Below are positions 1-6,977 of a DNA stretch of 12,295 nucleotides, piece after piece. Both the position numbers and the translations under genes were made by a program. The first letter of the stretch is position 1; every line of letters starts with the position of its first letter. This DNA comes from Gemmatimonadota bacterium (GTDB lineage Bacteria; Gemmatimonadota; Gemmatimonadetes; Gemmatimonadales; Gemmatimonadaceae). The stretch is from contig JARIET010000052.1 in the NCBI GenBank assembly GCA_031127185.1, positions 1 through 12,295 of the forward strand, in the 5' to 3' direction. The notes beneath the pieces were generated by a model. The model was not told where the DNA came from, did not search any database, and was given only the letters and a program-made list of their open reading frames with translations.

Positions 1-963
1 CACAGCCGCCGCAATCGCCCAACGCAGCATGCGCATCGGACCGCGGGCCGCATTCGCGGCCACCGCCGCCGTCGCACTCGTCGGCACCATTCCCGCCGCC
101 GGCGACATCCCCCCGCTCGGCGTCATCACGCGCTCAAGTTCGGTCTCGACGTCGCTCGCTGACTGGTACCGATCGCCCGGCGCCTTGGCCAGGCACTTCG
201 CGATCAGCGCCTCGAGCGCGGGCGGCACCGACTGCCGCCGCTGCGACACGGGCGGCGCGGGTTCCGTCACGTGCGCCGCGAGCACCTCGTGCGGCGAGCG
301 ACGCACAAACGGCGGCTCGCCCGTCAGCATCTCATAGCCGAGGATGCCAAGCGCATAAATGTCGGCGCGGTGGTCCACGTGCGGGTCGGCGGCCGCCTGC
401 TCCGGCGCCATATACGCCGGCGTGCCAAGGGCGACGCCAACCGTAGTGATCTGATTCTTGCCGGTAGACTCGCTGATTGCCTTGGCCACGCCGAAATCGG
501 CGACGAGCGCGTGGCGCCCCGTCAGCAGCACGTTGTCCGGCTTGATGTCGCGATGCACCACGCCCGCCTTGTGCGCGGCGGCGAGTGCATCGGCCACCTC
601 ACGCATCACGCGTACCACGTCGGCGATGGGGAGCCCCCCTTCGCGCGTGATCCGTGCGCGCAGTGACTCACCGTCGGCAAACGGCATCACATAGTAGAGC
701 AGTCCATCGGCCGAACCTGAATCCAGGACCGTAAGAATGTGCGGATGGTTCAGGTTCGCGGCGGTACGGATCTCGCGAGTGAACCGCTCAACGCCCAGCG
801 TCTCGGCCAACTCCGGCTTGAAGACCTTGATGGCCACGAGCCGGTCGTGCTTGATGTCGCGCGCGAGGTAGACCGTGGCCGCGCCACCCTCACCGAGTTC
901 GCGCTCGACCAGATACGTGGCCTTCAACGCCTCGCGGAGGCGGGAGGGTACGGAGTCGCTCAG
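1..963 (-). CDS. Serine/threonine protein kinase, N-terminal part (cut by left edge)
   Basis: Eukaryotic-like (Hanks-type) kinase that phosphorylates Ser/Thr on target proteins, probably at the cytoplasmic face of the membrane. The 321 codons present hold a full kinase domain: Gly-loop GEGGAATV (24-31), ATP-binding Lys46 in VAIKV, helix-C Glu64, catalytic HRDIKPDN (137-144), DFG (156-158), APE (186-188) and DHRADIYALG (197-206). A linker rich in Ala, Gly, Ser and Pro follows, and a hydrophobic stretch begins at the edge (residues ~313-321), probably the transmembrane segment; the sensor domain is missing. Met, usual in the GGMATV loop of relatives, is Ala here. An in-frame TAG at 973-975 lies just upstream, so the start must be CTG at 963 or TTG at 927. 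CTG has AGGAG (970-974) six bases upstream and gives the expected 'SDS' N-terminus. Divergent from the peptidase gene. The family is certain; its target is unknown. Confidence 0.93.
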   Translation of the reverse strand, partial: MSDSVPSRLREALKATYLVERELGEGGAATVYLARDIKHDRLVAIKVFKPELAETLGVERFTREIRTAANLNHPHILTVLDSGSADGLLYYVMPFADGESLRARITREGGLPIADVVRVMREVADALAAAHKAGVVHRDIKPDNVLLTGRHALVADFGVAKAISESTGKNQITTVGVALGTPAYMAPEQAAADPHVDHRADIYALGILGYEMLTGEPPFVRRSPHEVLAAHVTEPAPPVSQRRQSVPPALEALIAKCLAKAPGDRYQSASDVETELERVMTPSGGMSPAAGMVPTSATAAVAANAARGPMRMLRWAIAAAV

Positions 964-1090
964 GTCAGGCTCCTAGTCGGGCAATAGGACACCGCCAATG
1001 ATCGCTCCCCTTCTATAGATGGAGCAAGGGCTGGCCCCCCCGCCCCGAGGGCGGTATTCTCTCTGAATCGCCTCAACCAGAGTCCCCCAG
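964..1090. promoter_or_regulatory. Divergent promoter region between kinase and peptidase
   Basis: A 127-bp gap between divergent genes, so it must hold promoters for both. Visible elements are an 8-bp palindrome TCTATAGA (1012-1019), which supplies a TATAGA-like -10 on either strand; a small GC hairpin CCGCCC-cga-GGGCGG (about 1040-1054); and TATTCT (1055-1060), a possible -10 for the peptidase with a leader of about 23 nt. No convincing -35 box was found for either gene. The peptidase ATG has only a poor Shine-Dalgarno (AGAG). Promoter assignments are inference. Confidence 0.35.
970..974 (-). promoter_or_regulatory. Ribosome binding site that fixes a CTG start
   Basis: On the minus strand this reads AGGAG, six bases before the CTG codon at 963-961. 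It overlaps the in-frame TAG (973-975) that closes the reading frame upstream. No ATG, GTG or TTG lies in frame between this stop and the TTG at 927, so this site is the main argument for CTG initiation of the kinase. Confidence 0.6.
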
Positions 1091-4000
1091 ATGCGTCCAC
1101 TTCGCCTCCTCGGCGCGGCGCTTGCCGTTGCCGCATCCACCTCTCAGATCGGCCTGGCCCAACGTGGCGGCGGCGCGGCAAACACTCCCGCCCAAAACGC
1201 CGCAGGCACCAACCCTCAGGCGGAACTCGCCTATGGGGCGCCGAGTAAGGACCCGGTGTCCAAGTGGACACCCCCTGCTTCGGTTGGCCGGCAGCTCACG
1301 CTGAACGACCTCACCAACTGGAAGGGCATTCGCGGGAGCGCGATCTCGAACGACGGCCGCTGGTTCGTCTACACGGTGGCGCCGAACGAGGGCGACGCCG
1401 AGTTGGTGGTGCGCGGCACGCAGGCGGGAGCAGCGGAGATGCGCTTCCCGATTGGCGCGGCGGGTGGCGGCGGACGCGGTGGCGCGGCGCCAACGATTTC
1501 AGGGAACAACCGCTGGGTGGTGTTCAACGTGAACGCGCCGACTCCGCCGGCCGGTGGTCGCGGTGGGCGCGCCGGCGGTGGTGGTCGCGCGGGCGGCGCC
1601 AACGGCGCAGCAGCGAATGCACAGCCCAAACTCGCCGTCGTAGATCTGACCAACGGCAGCAAGCGCGAGTTCGAGAGTGTGCGCGCGTATCGGTTCGCCG
1701 GTGAGAAGTCAAACTGGCTCGCGATTCATCACTCGATACCGGGCGGCGGTGGCGCGGCGACGGCAGCTGCTGCAGCGGCAGGTGGTGGTGGCCGTGGCGG
1801 ACCGGCAGCCGGTGGCGGCGCGACGCCGGCCTCGGTGCTCGAGCTTATCGATCTCGCGGGCACGGGACAGCCGATGCAAATCGCCAATGTCTCCGAGTTT
1901 GCCTTCAACGATGCGGGTGACTGGCTCGCCTATGCGGTAAGCGCGGCCGATCAGGTAGGCAACAGTGTGCAATTGCGTGAACTCTCCACGGGCGTGACCC
2001 GCTCGATCGATGCGGCAAAGGCATCGTATCGCCGTCTCACCTGGGGCGATTCGAGCAGCGCGCTGCTCGCCCTGCGCGTGGTGAGCGACACGGTACCCGG
2101 CGGCGATGAACAGGCGACGATCGTAGCCTGGACCAACGCCACAGCGGCGAACGCACGCGCGACCGAGATCACGCCAAAAGCCACGGGAATCACCGGCGGC
2201 CTTGTCATAAGCAGTGACCGCGCGATCCAGTGGAGCGACAAGCGCACAATGATCTACTTCGGGCTGCGGGAACCGCGCCCGGCGCCGGATGCAGCGACCG
2301 GCGGCAACCCCGCTGCATCCAACGCGCCCGCGCCTGGAGCCGGTGCAGGTGGACGGCTTCCAGCCGCGCCGCAGACCAGCGCCGATGTCCCATCGCTCGT
2401 GCTCTGGCACTGGAAGGACCCGCGCGTGCAAAGCCAGCAGCAGGTGCAGGAAGCGCAGGATCGCGCGTTCAGCTATCAGGCGGTCTTTGAACTCTCGTCA
2501 CAGAAGGTGACGAAGCTCTCGGACGACAAGATGCGCACCGTGCAGATTGGCCCGAAGGGAACGTGGGCCATCGGCAACGACGGCACCGCGTACGAGCGCG
2601 AGGCAAGCATTCGCGGCTTCAACTTCCGCGACGTCTATGCAGTGAGTGTCGCCACGGGCGAGCGCAGGCTGATCAAGTCGAAGGTTTCGGGCCCGGCGGG
2701 CGGTTTCTCGCCCGACAACGGGAAGTTTGCGTTCTACGAGGGCGGCGATTGGATGGTGTATGACTTCGCCGCGGGCACCACGAAGAACATCACCGCTGGC
2801 ATTCCGACGCAGTTCTGGAACACCGAAGACGACCACAACCAGGTGAAGCCCGCCATCGGCGGCGGCTTCATGGGCTTCGCCAAGAACGGCACCGACGCAC
2901 TGGTGCGCGACAACTGGGACGTGTGGCGCGTGCCGCTCGCCGGCCCCGCGACCGCGGCCGTGAACATCACGGGCAACGGCAAGAAGGACCAGATTCGCTA
3001 TCAGTTCCGGCTCAACCCCGACCCGCGCACCGCGGCCGAGGGTGTGGATCTCACGAAGCCGCTGTATTTCGAGACCTATGGCGAATGGACGAAGAAAGAA
3101 GGGCTCGCACTCGTTGACGGCGTGAAGGGCGGCGCCACAGCCGTCACCTGGGAGGACGCCAAGGTGGACTATCGGCGCGCGCGCGATGCCGACACCTGGG
3201 TGTACTCGCGCCAGACCGTTGCAAAGGCCCCGGACTTCTACGCGGCCGATGGCGGCATCAAGAACGAACGGAAGCTCACCGACATCGGCTCGCAGACGAA
3301 CGGCATCGCCTGGTCGCCGGGCATGGTGCTGATCAACTATTCCTGTGAACAGGGACTCGGAAAGCGGCAAGCCGCGCTCTTCCTCCCGGCCGGCTACGAG
3401 AAGGGCAAGCGCTACCCGGCGCTCACCTACATCTACGAGAAGCTCTCGCAGGGCGCGCACGTGTTCCCGGAGCCGAACGCGACACGCTACTCCAACCCCG
3501 CGATGTTCACCTCGCGCGGCTATGCGTTCTTCCAGCCCGACATCGCCTACAAGATCAACGAGCCGGGTCGCTCGGCGCTCTGGTGCGTGGTGCCGGCCGT
3601 CAAGGCGGCGATTGCGGCGGGATATCTCGATCCTGAGCGCGTGGGCCTGCAGGGTCACAGCTGGGGCGGCTACCAGTCGAGCTTCCTCGCCACGCAGACG
3701 AAGGTCTTCAAGACGATCGTCGCGGGCGCGCCACTCACCGACATGACCTCGATGTTTGGCTCGATCTACTGGAACACGGGCAGCACCGATGCCTCGATCT
3801 TCATCTCGAGCCAGGGGCGCTTCACCGGTGGCCCGAATGACGTGCCGGAAGCGTACGACCGCAACTCGCCGCAGAAGTTCGCGCAGAATGTGGCCGTACC
3901 GTTCATGATGCTGCACAACGATCGCGACGGCGCCGTGGACTTCAATCAGGGCATCACCTTCTACAACCACCTGCGGCAGATGAACAAGGACGTCGTGCTG

Positions 4001-4222
4001 CTCGAGTACGTGGGCGAAAACCATGGCCTCGCGCGCCCGGCGAACCAGAAGGACTACGCGCTGCGGATGACTGAGTGGTTCGACACCTTCCTCCGCGACC
4101 AGCCGGCACCGGAATGGCTGAAGGAAGGCGTGCCGCGGCTCAAGATGGCACAGCACCTCAAGGATCGGCGCACGATGGTTGATCCCAAGGCCACGGTGAC
4201 GGCGCCGCGTATTACGCCCTGA
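1091..4222 (+). CDS. Secreted prolyl oligopeptidase family (S9) serine peptidase
   Basis: Hydrolyses peptides, probably after export; S9 enzymes cut oligopeptides, often next to proline or as acylaminoacyl/dipeptidyl peptidases, and the exact specificity cannot be read here. Residues 1-23 form a signal peptide (Arg2, Arg5, hydrophobic core, likely cleavage after GLA23). Residues ~50-750 look like the beta-propeller gate domain, and ~770-1020 like the alpha/beta-hydrolase domain. The triad is Ser857 in GHSWGGY, Asp946 in HNDRDGAVDF (aligned with the dipeptidyl peptidase IV motif HGTADDNVHF) and His978 in GENHG. At 1043 residues it is longer than many S9 enzymes, partly because of Gly/Ala/Arg-rich inserts at ~122-134, 153-175, 218-245 and 412-423, which look like propeller loops. 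No strong ribosome site precedes the ATG. It is followed by a good terminator and seems to be a single-gene unit. Confidence 0.93.
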   Translation: MRPLRLLGAALAVAASTSQIGLAQRGGGAANTPAQNAAGTNPQAELAYGAPSKDPVSKWTPPASVGRQLTLNDLTNWKGIRGSAISNDGRWFVYTVAPNEGDAELVVRGTQAGAAEMRFPIGAAGGGGRGGAAPTISGNNRWVVFNVNAPTPPAGGRGGRAGGGGRAGGANGAAANAQPKLAVVDLTNGSKREFESVRAYRFAGEKSNWLAIHHSIPGGGGAATAAAAAAGGGGRGGPAAGGGATPASVLELIDLAGTGQPMQIANVSEFAFNDAGDWLAYAVSAADQVGNSVQLRELSTGVTRSIDAAKASYRRLTWGDSSSALLALRVVSDTVPGGDEQATIVAWTNATAANARATEITPKATGITGGLVISSDRAIQWSDKRTMIYFGLREPRPAPDAATGGNPAASNAPAPGAGAGGRLPAAPQTSADVPSLVLWHWKDPRVQSQQQVQEAQDRAFSYQAVFELSSQKVTKLSDDKMRTVQIGPKGTWAIGNDGTAYEREASIRGFNFRDVYAVSVATGERRLIKSKVSGPAGGFSPDNGKFAFYEGGDWMVYDFAAGTTKNITAGIPTQFWNTEDDHNQVKPAIGGGFMGFAKNGTDALVRDNWDVWRVPLAGPATAAVNITGNGKKDQIRYQFRLNPDPRTAAEGVDLTKPLYFETYGEWTKKEGLALVDGVKGGATAVTWEDAKVDYRRARDADTWVYSRQTVAKAPDFYAADGGIKNERKLTDIGSQTNGIAWSPGMVLINYSCEQGLGKRQAALFLPAGYEKGKRYPALTYIYEKLSQGAHVFPEPNATRYSNPAMFTSRGYAFFQPDIAYKINEPGRSALWCVVPAVKAAIAAGYLDPERVGLQGHSWGGYQSSFLATQTKVFKTIVAGAPLTDMTSMFGSIYWNTGSTDASIFISSQGRFTGGPNDVPEAYDRNSPQKFAQNVAVPFMMLHNDRDGAVDFNQGITFYNHLRQMNKDVVLLEYVGENHGLARPANQKDYALRMTEWFDTFLRDQPAPEWLKEGVPRLKMAQHLKDRRTMVDPKATVTAPRITP

Positions 4223-4401
4223 GAATTCGCGGGTGTTACTGCGTGGACGCGGATAACATCGGATTGGCACTGCGATAGCCGCGGATACAGCAACTGAAGG
4301 GGGAACGACAGCGCGGTTCCGACCTGTCGTTCCCCTTTTTCAGTATCCGCGTTTATCTGCTGTTCTCCGCGTTCATCCGCGTCCGCGTCGTAAAATTCAG
4401 T
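4220..4401. repeat. Imperfect intergenic palindrome with 10-bp periodic arms
   Basis: Between the convergent stop codons, the right arm (4341-4390) is a run of about four 10-bp units of the form GTTC-ATCCGC. The left arm (4241-4289) carries related units in inverted orientation: GGACGCGGATAAC on the left answers GTTCATCCGCGTCC on the right, and CGCGGATAC answers GTATCCGCG. The terminator stem sits at the centre. Weak symmetry extends to the two stop codons, since both ends read CTGA followed by an AATT-containing sequence. Such an element could be a dispersed palindromic repeat or MITE-like insertion; only a genome search can tell. Confidence 0.6.
4300..4340 (+). terminator. Rho-independent terminator of the S9 peptidase gene
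   Basis: A perfect 12-bp stem GGGGAACGACAG (4300-4311) / CTGTCGTTCCCC (4324-4335) with a 12-nt loop is followed directly by five T residues (4336-4340) on the plus strand, 78 bp after the peptidase stop. The stem extends weakly through AA/TT and G-T pairs. Read from the minus strand the same stem follows the PAP2 gene but has almost no U-tract, so it should work better for the peptidase side. Confidence 0.85.
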
Positions 4402-5050
4402 TTGCAGGCCGTGACTTCTTCATCGCAATCCAGACCCCCCAACCCACGCTCCAGCCGAGCAGCGCGCCGAGTGTGGTGTCGGAGAGGAAATGCGCGTGCG
4501 CTAGAATGCGGGTGACCGCGCATCCCGCCGCAAGCGAATACCAGAGCCAGCGCGCACCGGGAAAGAGCCGTGCCAGTGCCGTCGCCGCGCCAAACGCAAC
4601 CATCGTGTGACTGCTCGGTGTCGCCAGCCCTGCGGTGGAGAAGGGTTCGTCGCTCCACGGGCGGAACCCGTAGTCGCCGTCGTTGGTCTCCGGGCGTACG
4701 CGCCGGATCGAGAGCTTGAGGACCTCACAGACGATTCCTGCGACCGCCGGTGCAGCAAGCAGGTAGAGTGCGTTCCAGCGCGCGAGTGCGGCGTTCGCGC
4801 CGCGTTGCGTGAGCCAGAGCCCGAGCGACGCGATGATCCAGGTGGGCCACCAGCCCATCTGCCTGAGGAGGCGCCCCCAATCGAGTTCGTAGATGCGCGG
4901 ATTGTGCAGGTTGTCGTACGCCCAGCGGTCGCCGAGCATCGGCACTAGTGTGAACGCGGCAATGAACACGAGCAACCACATCGTTCGCGCAATGAGTCCC
5001 GCGCGCCAGATGTTGCGTTCGTCCCAGGTTTGTGGCGTGCCTTCGTTCAA
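4397..5050 (-). CDS. PAP2-family membrane phosphatase
   Basis: Integral membrane acid phosphatase of the PAP2 superfamily, which dephosphorylates phosphatidic acid, undecaprenyl diphosphate or similar lipid phosphates; the substrate here is unknown. All three signature motifs are present: K112-x6-RP (119-120), PSSH (145-148, Ser in place of the usual Gly of PSGH) and R181-x5-H187-x3-D191. Hydrophobic segments lie at about 24-39, 68-80, 94-111, 150-160, 166-180 and 191-210. Length 217 residues is normal. The start is TTG at 5050-5048, chosen because AGGAGGT lies six bases upstream and because the next in-frame ATG (residue 24) would remove part of the first membrane segment. This TTG overlaps the TGA of the preceding Nudix gene (sequence TTGA), so translation is probably coupled. 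Last gene of a likely three-gene minus-strand operon. Confidence 0.92.
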   Translation of the reverse strand: MNEGTPQTWDERNIWRAGLIARTMWLLVFIAAFTLVPMLGDRWAYDNLHNPRIYELDWGRLLRQMGWWPTWIIASLGLWLTQRGANAALARWNALYLLAAPAVAGIVCEVLKLSIRRVRPETNDGDYGFRPWSDEPFSTAGLATPSSHTMVAFGAATALARLFPGARWLWYSLAAGCAVTRILAHAHFLSDTTLGALLGWSVGWGVWIAMKKSRPAN

Positions 5051-5646
5051 TGTGCCACCTCCTGCAGCGTCTTCACAATCCGCTGCGTCATCCCCCAGAT
5101 CACCTGCCCTTGATAATGGATAGCGTCGTGCCAGATCCAGAAGGCGCCGCGGGTGCGCACACGGGTCTTGCGAGTGTTCGCCGGATCAAAGAGTACAGTG
5201 AGCGGTGCCCAGAAGAACCCCGCCACCTCGTCGCTCGTCGCCGGTTCCACGGTGGCCGGAAGCAGCGCCACGTACGGTCGCACGATCACCGGCGGCAACA
5301 CCGGCGTGCGCGGGCGCAGCTCGTCGAGCGGACCAATCAGTTCGCCCTGCGCGCGAATATCGATGCCGGTCTCCTCGCGCGTCTCGCGCACCACGGTCAC
5401 GGCGAGATCGTTCTCATCTTCATCGCGGCGCCCACCGGGGAGCGCCACCTGCCCGCTCCAGGGGTCGCCCTCGCGAATGGCACGCTGAATGAAGAGCATC
5501 TCCGCGCCGTGACCCGCCCGCTCTCGCAACACCAACGCCACGGCGGCCTCCCAAAAGGGCTCATCGCGCTCGGCGTACGCGGGCACGCGCGCACGGATTG
5601 CGACCGCGATGCGGTCGAGGAGCTCGGACTCCGGCACGGCAGTCAA
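5047..5646 (-). CDS. Nudix hydrolase, CoA pyrophosphatase-like
   Basis: Nudix enzymes cleave nucleoside diphosphates linked to another group; this branch usually splits CoA and its derivatives to 3',5'-ADP and phosphopantetheine. The subgroup mark is GDPWSGQVALPGG (60-72), followed by the Nudix helix with RETREETGI (87-95), which supplies the metal-binding Glu residues. The first Glu of the Nudix box is one residue out of register (eight instead of seven residues before the RE pair). Length 199 residues is typical. The frame is open to a TTG at 5661, but I place the start at TTG 5646 because GAGGAG (5654-5659) lies seven bases upstream of it. It follows the symporter gene and overlaps the PAP2 gene by four bases, so it is probably cotranscribed with both. 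CoA specificity is likely rather than proven. Confidence 0.88.
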   Translation of the reverse strand: MTAVPESELLDRIAVAIRARVPAYAERDEPFWEAAVALVLRERAGHGAEMLFIQRAIREGDPWSGQVALPGGRRDEDENDLAVTVVRETREETGIDIRAQGELIGPLDELRPRTPVLPPVIVRPYVALLPATVEPATSDEVAGFFWAPLTVLFDPANTRKTRVRTRGAFWIWHDAIHYQGQVIWGMTQRIVKTLQEVAH

Positions 5647-5707
5647 CTCACAACTCCTCAACTCTCAACTGAGCACCTCTCAACCCCAGCCCCTCAACTC
5701 ACAACTC
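5643..5707. repeat. Heptamer repeat array across the symporter-Nudix junction
   Basis: Plus-strand units of 7 bp follow the pattern TCAACTC/ACAACTC: 5643-5649, 5650-5656, 5658-5664, 5665-5671, 5680-5686 (TCAACCC), 5687-5693 (degenerate), 5694-5700 and 5701-5707. The 14-mer TCAACTCACAACTC occurs exactly at both ends (5643-5656 and 5694-5707). On the coding strand the unit reads GAGTTGA. The array supplies the last codons and stop of the symporter as well as the ribosome site and TTG start of the Nudix gene. Confidence 0.8.
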
Positions 5708-6938
5708 GCTTGCGGTCCAACACCACCGCCCCCGCCAGATCCGCCGTCACATTCGTCGTCGTGCGGAACATGTCGGGAATCGTATCTACTGCGAGGAGCA
5801 CACCCACGCCTTCTGCGGGCAGGCCCACCGTCAGGAGCACCGGCACCATCATGATGATGCTGCCCCCGGGAATCCCCGGCACGCTGAAGCTCGTCGCGAT
5901 ACTCGTGACCGTCATCGTCGCGTACTGCATTGGCGTGAGGTCGATTCCATAGAGCTTCGCGATGAACATCGCGCCCACCAGCTGCCCTACCACGGCGCCG
6001 GCGCGGAACATCGTGATCATCACGGGGAGCAAGAAGGCGATCACCGGCTCGCTGAGCCCCAGGCGTCCGCGCGCGGCAGTGAGCATCGCGGGAAAGGCCG
6101 CGAGGGAGCTTCGCGCACTGAACGCCACGGCCTGTGCCGGGAGAATCGCGCGGGCGAACTCGCCGAGCTTCACGCCACCGAAGACCACGGCGGCGGGATA
6201 GAAGACGAACACGCAGAGCGCGGTGCTCACCGCGCAAACCACCACCACATATGTCGCGAGGGCGCCGGCCGCCGCCACGCCAATTCGCGTCGCCAGGACA
6301 AAGGCCAGCGCGAAGACGCCCACCGGCGCGACGACAATCACCGCGCGCATCACAATCAGGCAGGCTTCCTGCACCGCCGTCATCACTCCGAGGAGCGCCG
6401 CCCGCCGCCCAGACTCGACCTTCGTGAGCGCGGCGCCCATCGCAATCGAGAAAATGATCACCGGGAGCAGCGCCCCATCGGCCGCAGCCTTGATCGGGTT
6501 CACAGGCACCAGGTCTACAATCCACTGCGTCACACTCGGCAGTTGCTTGGCTCCCTCGACGGCAGAGGCTCCGGCCTGAGCCGCTCCCGCGCGGAGCGAC
6601 TCAGCGGCCGCGGGATCGATGTTCAGGCCACTGAACACGAATGGCGCGATGGCCACCGAGAAGAGTCCAGCGGCGGTGAGGGCGGCGAGGAACATCGCGA
6701 GTCCCTTCGCACCGAGCACACCCACCGTGCGAGCATCTGGCGCGCCGCCGACTCCCAGGAGCAGCGACGACACGACGAGAGGGATGATCGCCATCCGGAT
6801 CGCCGACACCCAGAGGGTACCCACCGGCTGGAGCGCCCCGGCGACGGCATTGGCCGACTCCGTACTATATGAAGTAAGCCCGAGGCCGAGGGCGAGCCCG
6901 GCCACGAGGGCGACGAGGACTTTCAGGGCGAGGGACAT
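5694..6938 (-). CDS. Dicarboxylate/amino acid:cation symporter (SDF/DAACS family)
   Basis: Inner-membrane secondary transporter of the GltPh/DctA fold that moves acidic amino acids or C4-dicarboxylates with Na+ or H+. The 414 residues fit the family and are strongly hydrophobic. Seen features: the Ser-rich re-entrant hairpin 1 (SARSSLA, about 274-280), hairpin 2 VPGIPGGS (353-360), and the last helix with D389, R392, T393, N396 and D400, matching GltPh D394, R397, T398, N401 and D405 that bind substrate and cation. In contrast, the TM7 motif NMDGT, which builds the sodium sites in GltPh, is replaced by FRAGA (311-315), so cation coupling may differ. The ATG start has no Shine-Dalgarno; TAGCTT lies nine bases upstream, suggesting a very short or absent leader. 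First gene of a probable operon with the Nudix and PAP2 genes. Substrate unknown. Confidence 0.92.
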   Translation of the reverse strand: MSLALKVLVALVAGLALGLGLTSYSTESANAVAGALQPVGTLWVSAIRMAIIPLVVSSLLLGVGGAPDARTVGVLGAKGLAMFLAALTAAGLFSVAIAPFVFSGLNIDPAAAESLRAGAAQAGASAVEGAKQLPSVTQWIVDLVPVNPIKAAADGALLPVIIFSIAMGAALTKVESGRRAALLGVMTAVQEACLIVMRAVIVVAPVGVFALAFVLATRIGVAAAGALATYVVVVCAVSTALCVFVFYPAAVVFGGVKLGEFARAILPAQAVAFSARSSLAAFPAMLTAARGRLGLSEPVIAFLLPVMITMFRAGAVVGQLVGAMFIAKLYGIDLTPMQYATMTVTSIATSFSVPGIPGGSIIMMVPVLLTVGLPAEGVGVLLAVDTIPDMFRTTTNVTADLAGAVVLDRKRVVS

Positions 6939-6977
6939 TGAGAGGAGAAGCTACGCTCAGGCGGCTAGCTTGGGTAC
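6939..6977. promoter_or_regulatory. Compact divergent promoter with mirrored TAGCTT hexamers
   Basis: Only 39 bp separate the symporter ATG and the glycosyltransferase GTG. TAGCTT occurs on the plus strand at 6966-6971, six bases before the GTG, and on the minus strand at 6953-6948, nine bases before the ATG, with a 12-bp spacer between them. Both fit a TANNNT -10 box placed as in leaderless genes, and neither gene has a good ribosome site. The same pair is also a hexamer inverted repeat that could be an operator. The role is inferred. Confidence 0.4.

Noticed and set aside
271..666. Plus-strand open frames across the kinase region
   Set aside because: The minus strand encodes an unbroken kinase domain with all catalytic motifs in order, so these are shadows.
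2498..4270. Long open frame of 590 codons on the strand opposite the S9 peptidase
   Set aside because: It lies antisense to the certain peptidase domain. Its product is Arg/His/Val-rich with no recognisable family, as expected from reading the complement of GC-rich codons.
4241..4390. CRISPR-like array from the repeated ATCCGC units
   Set aside because: The units are only about 10 bp, directly adjoining without unique spacers, and arranged as an inverted pair; no cas gene is present.
5643..5707. CRISPR or attachment site at the heptamer array
   Set aside because: Units are 7 bp without spacers, and there is no integrase or tRNA gene nearby. It is a short simple tandem repeat.
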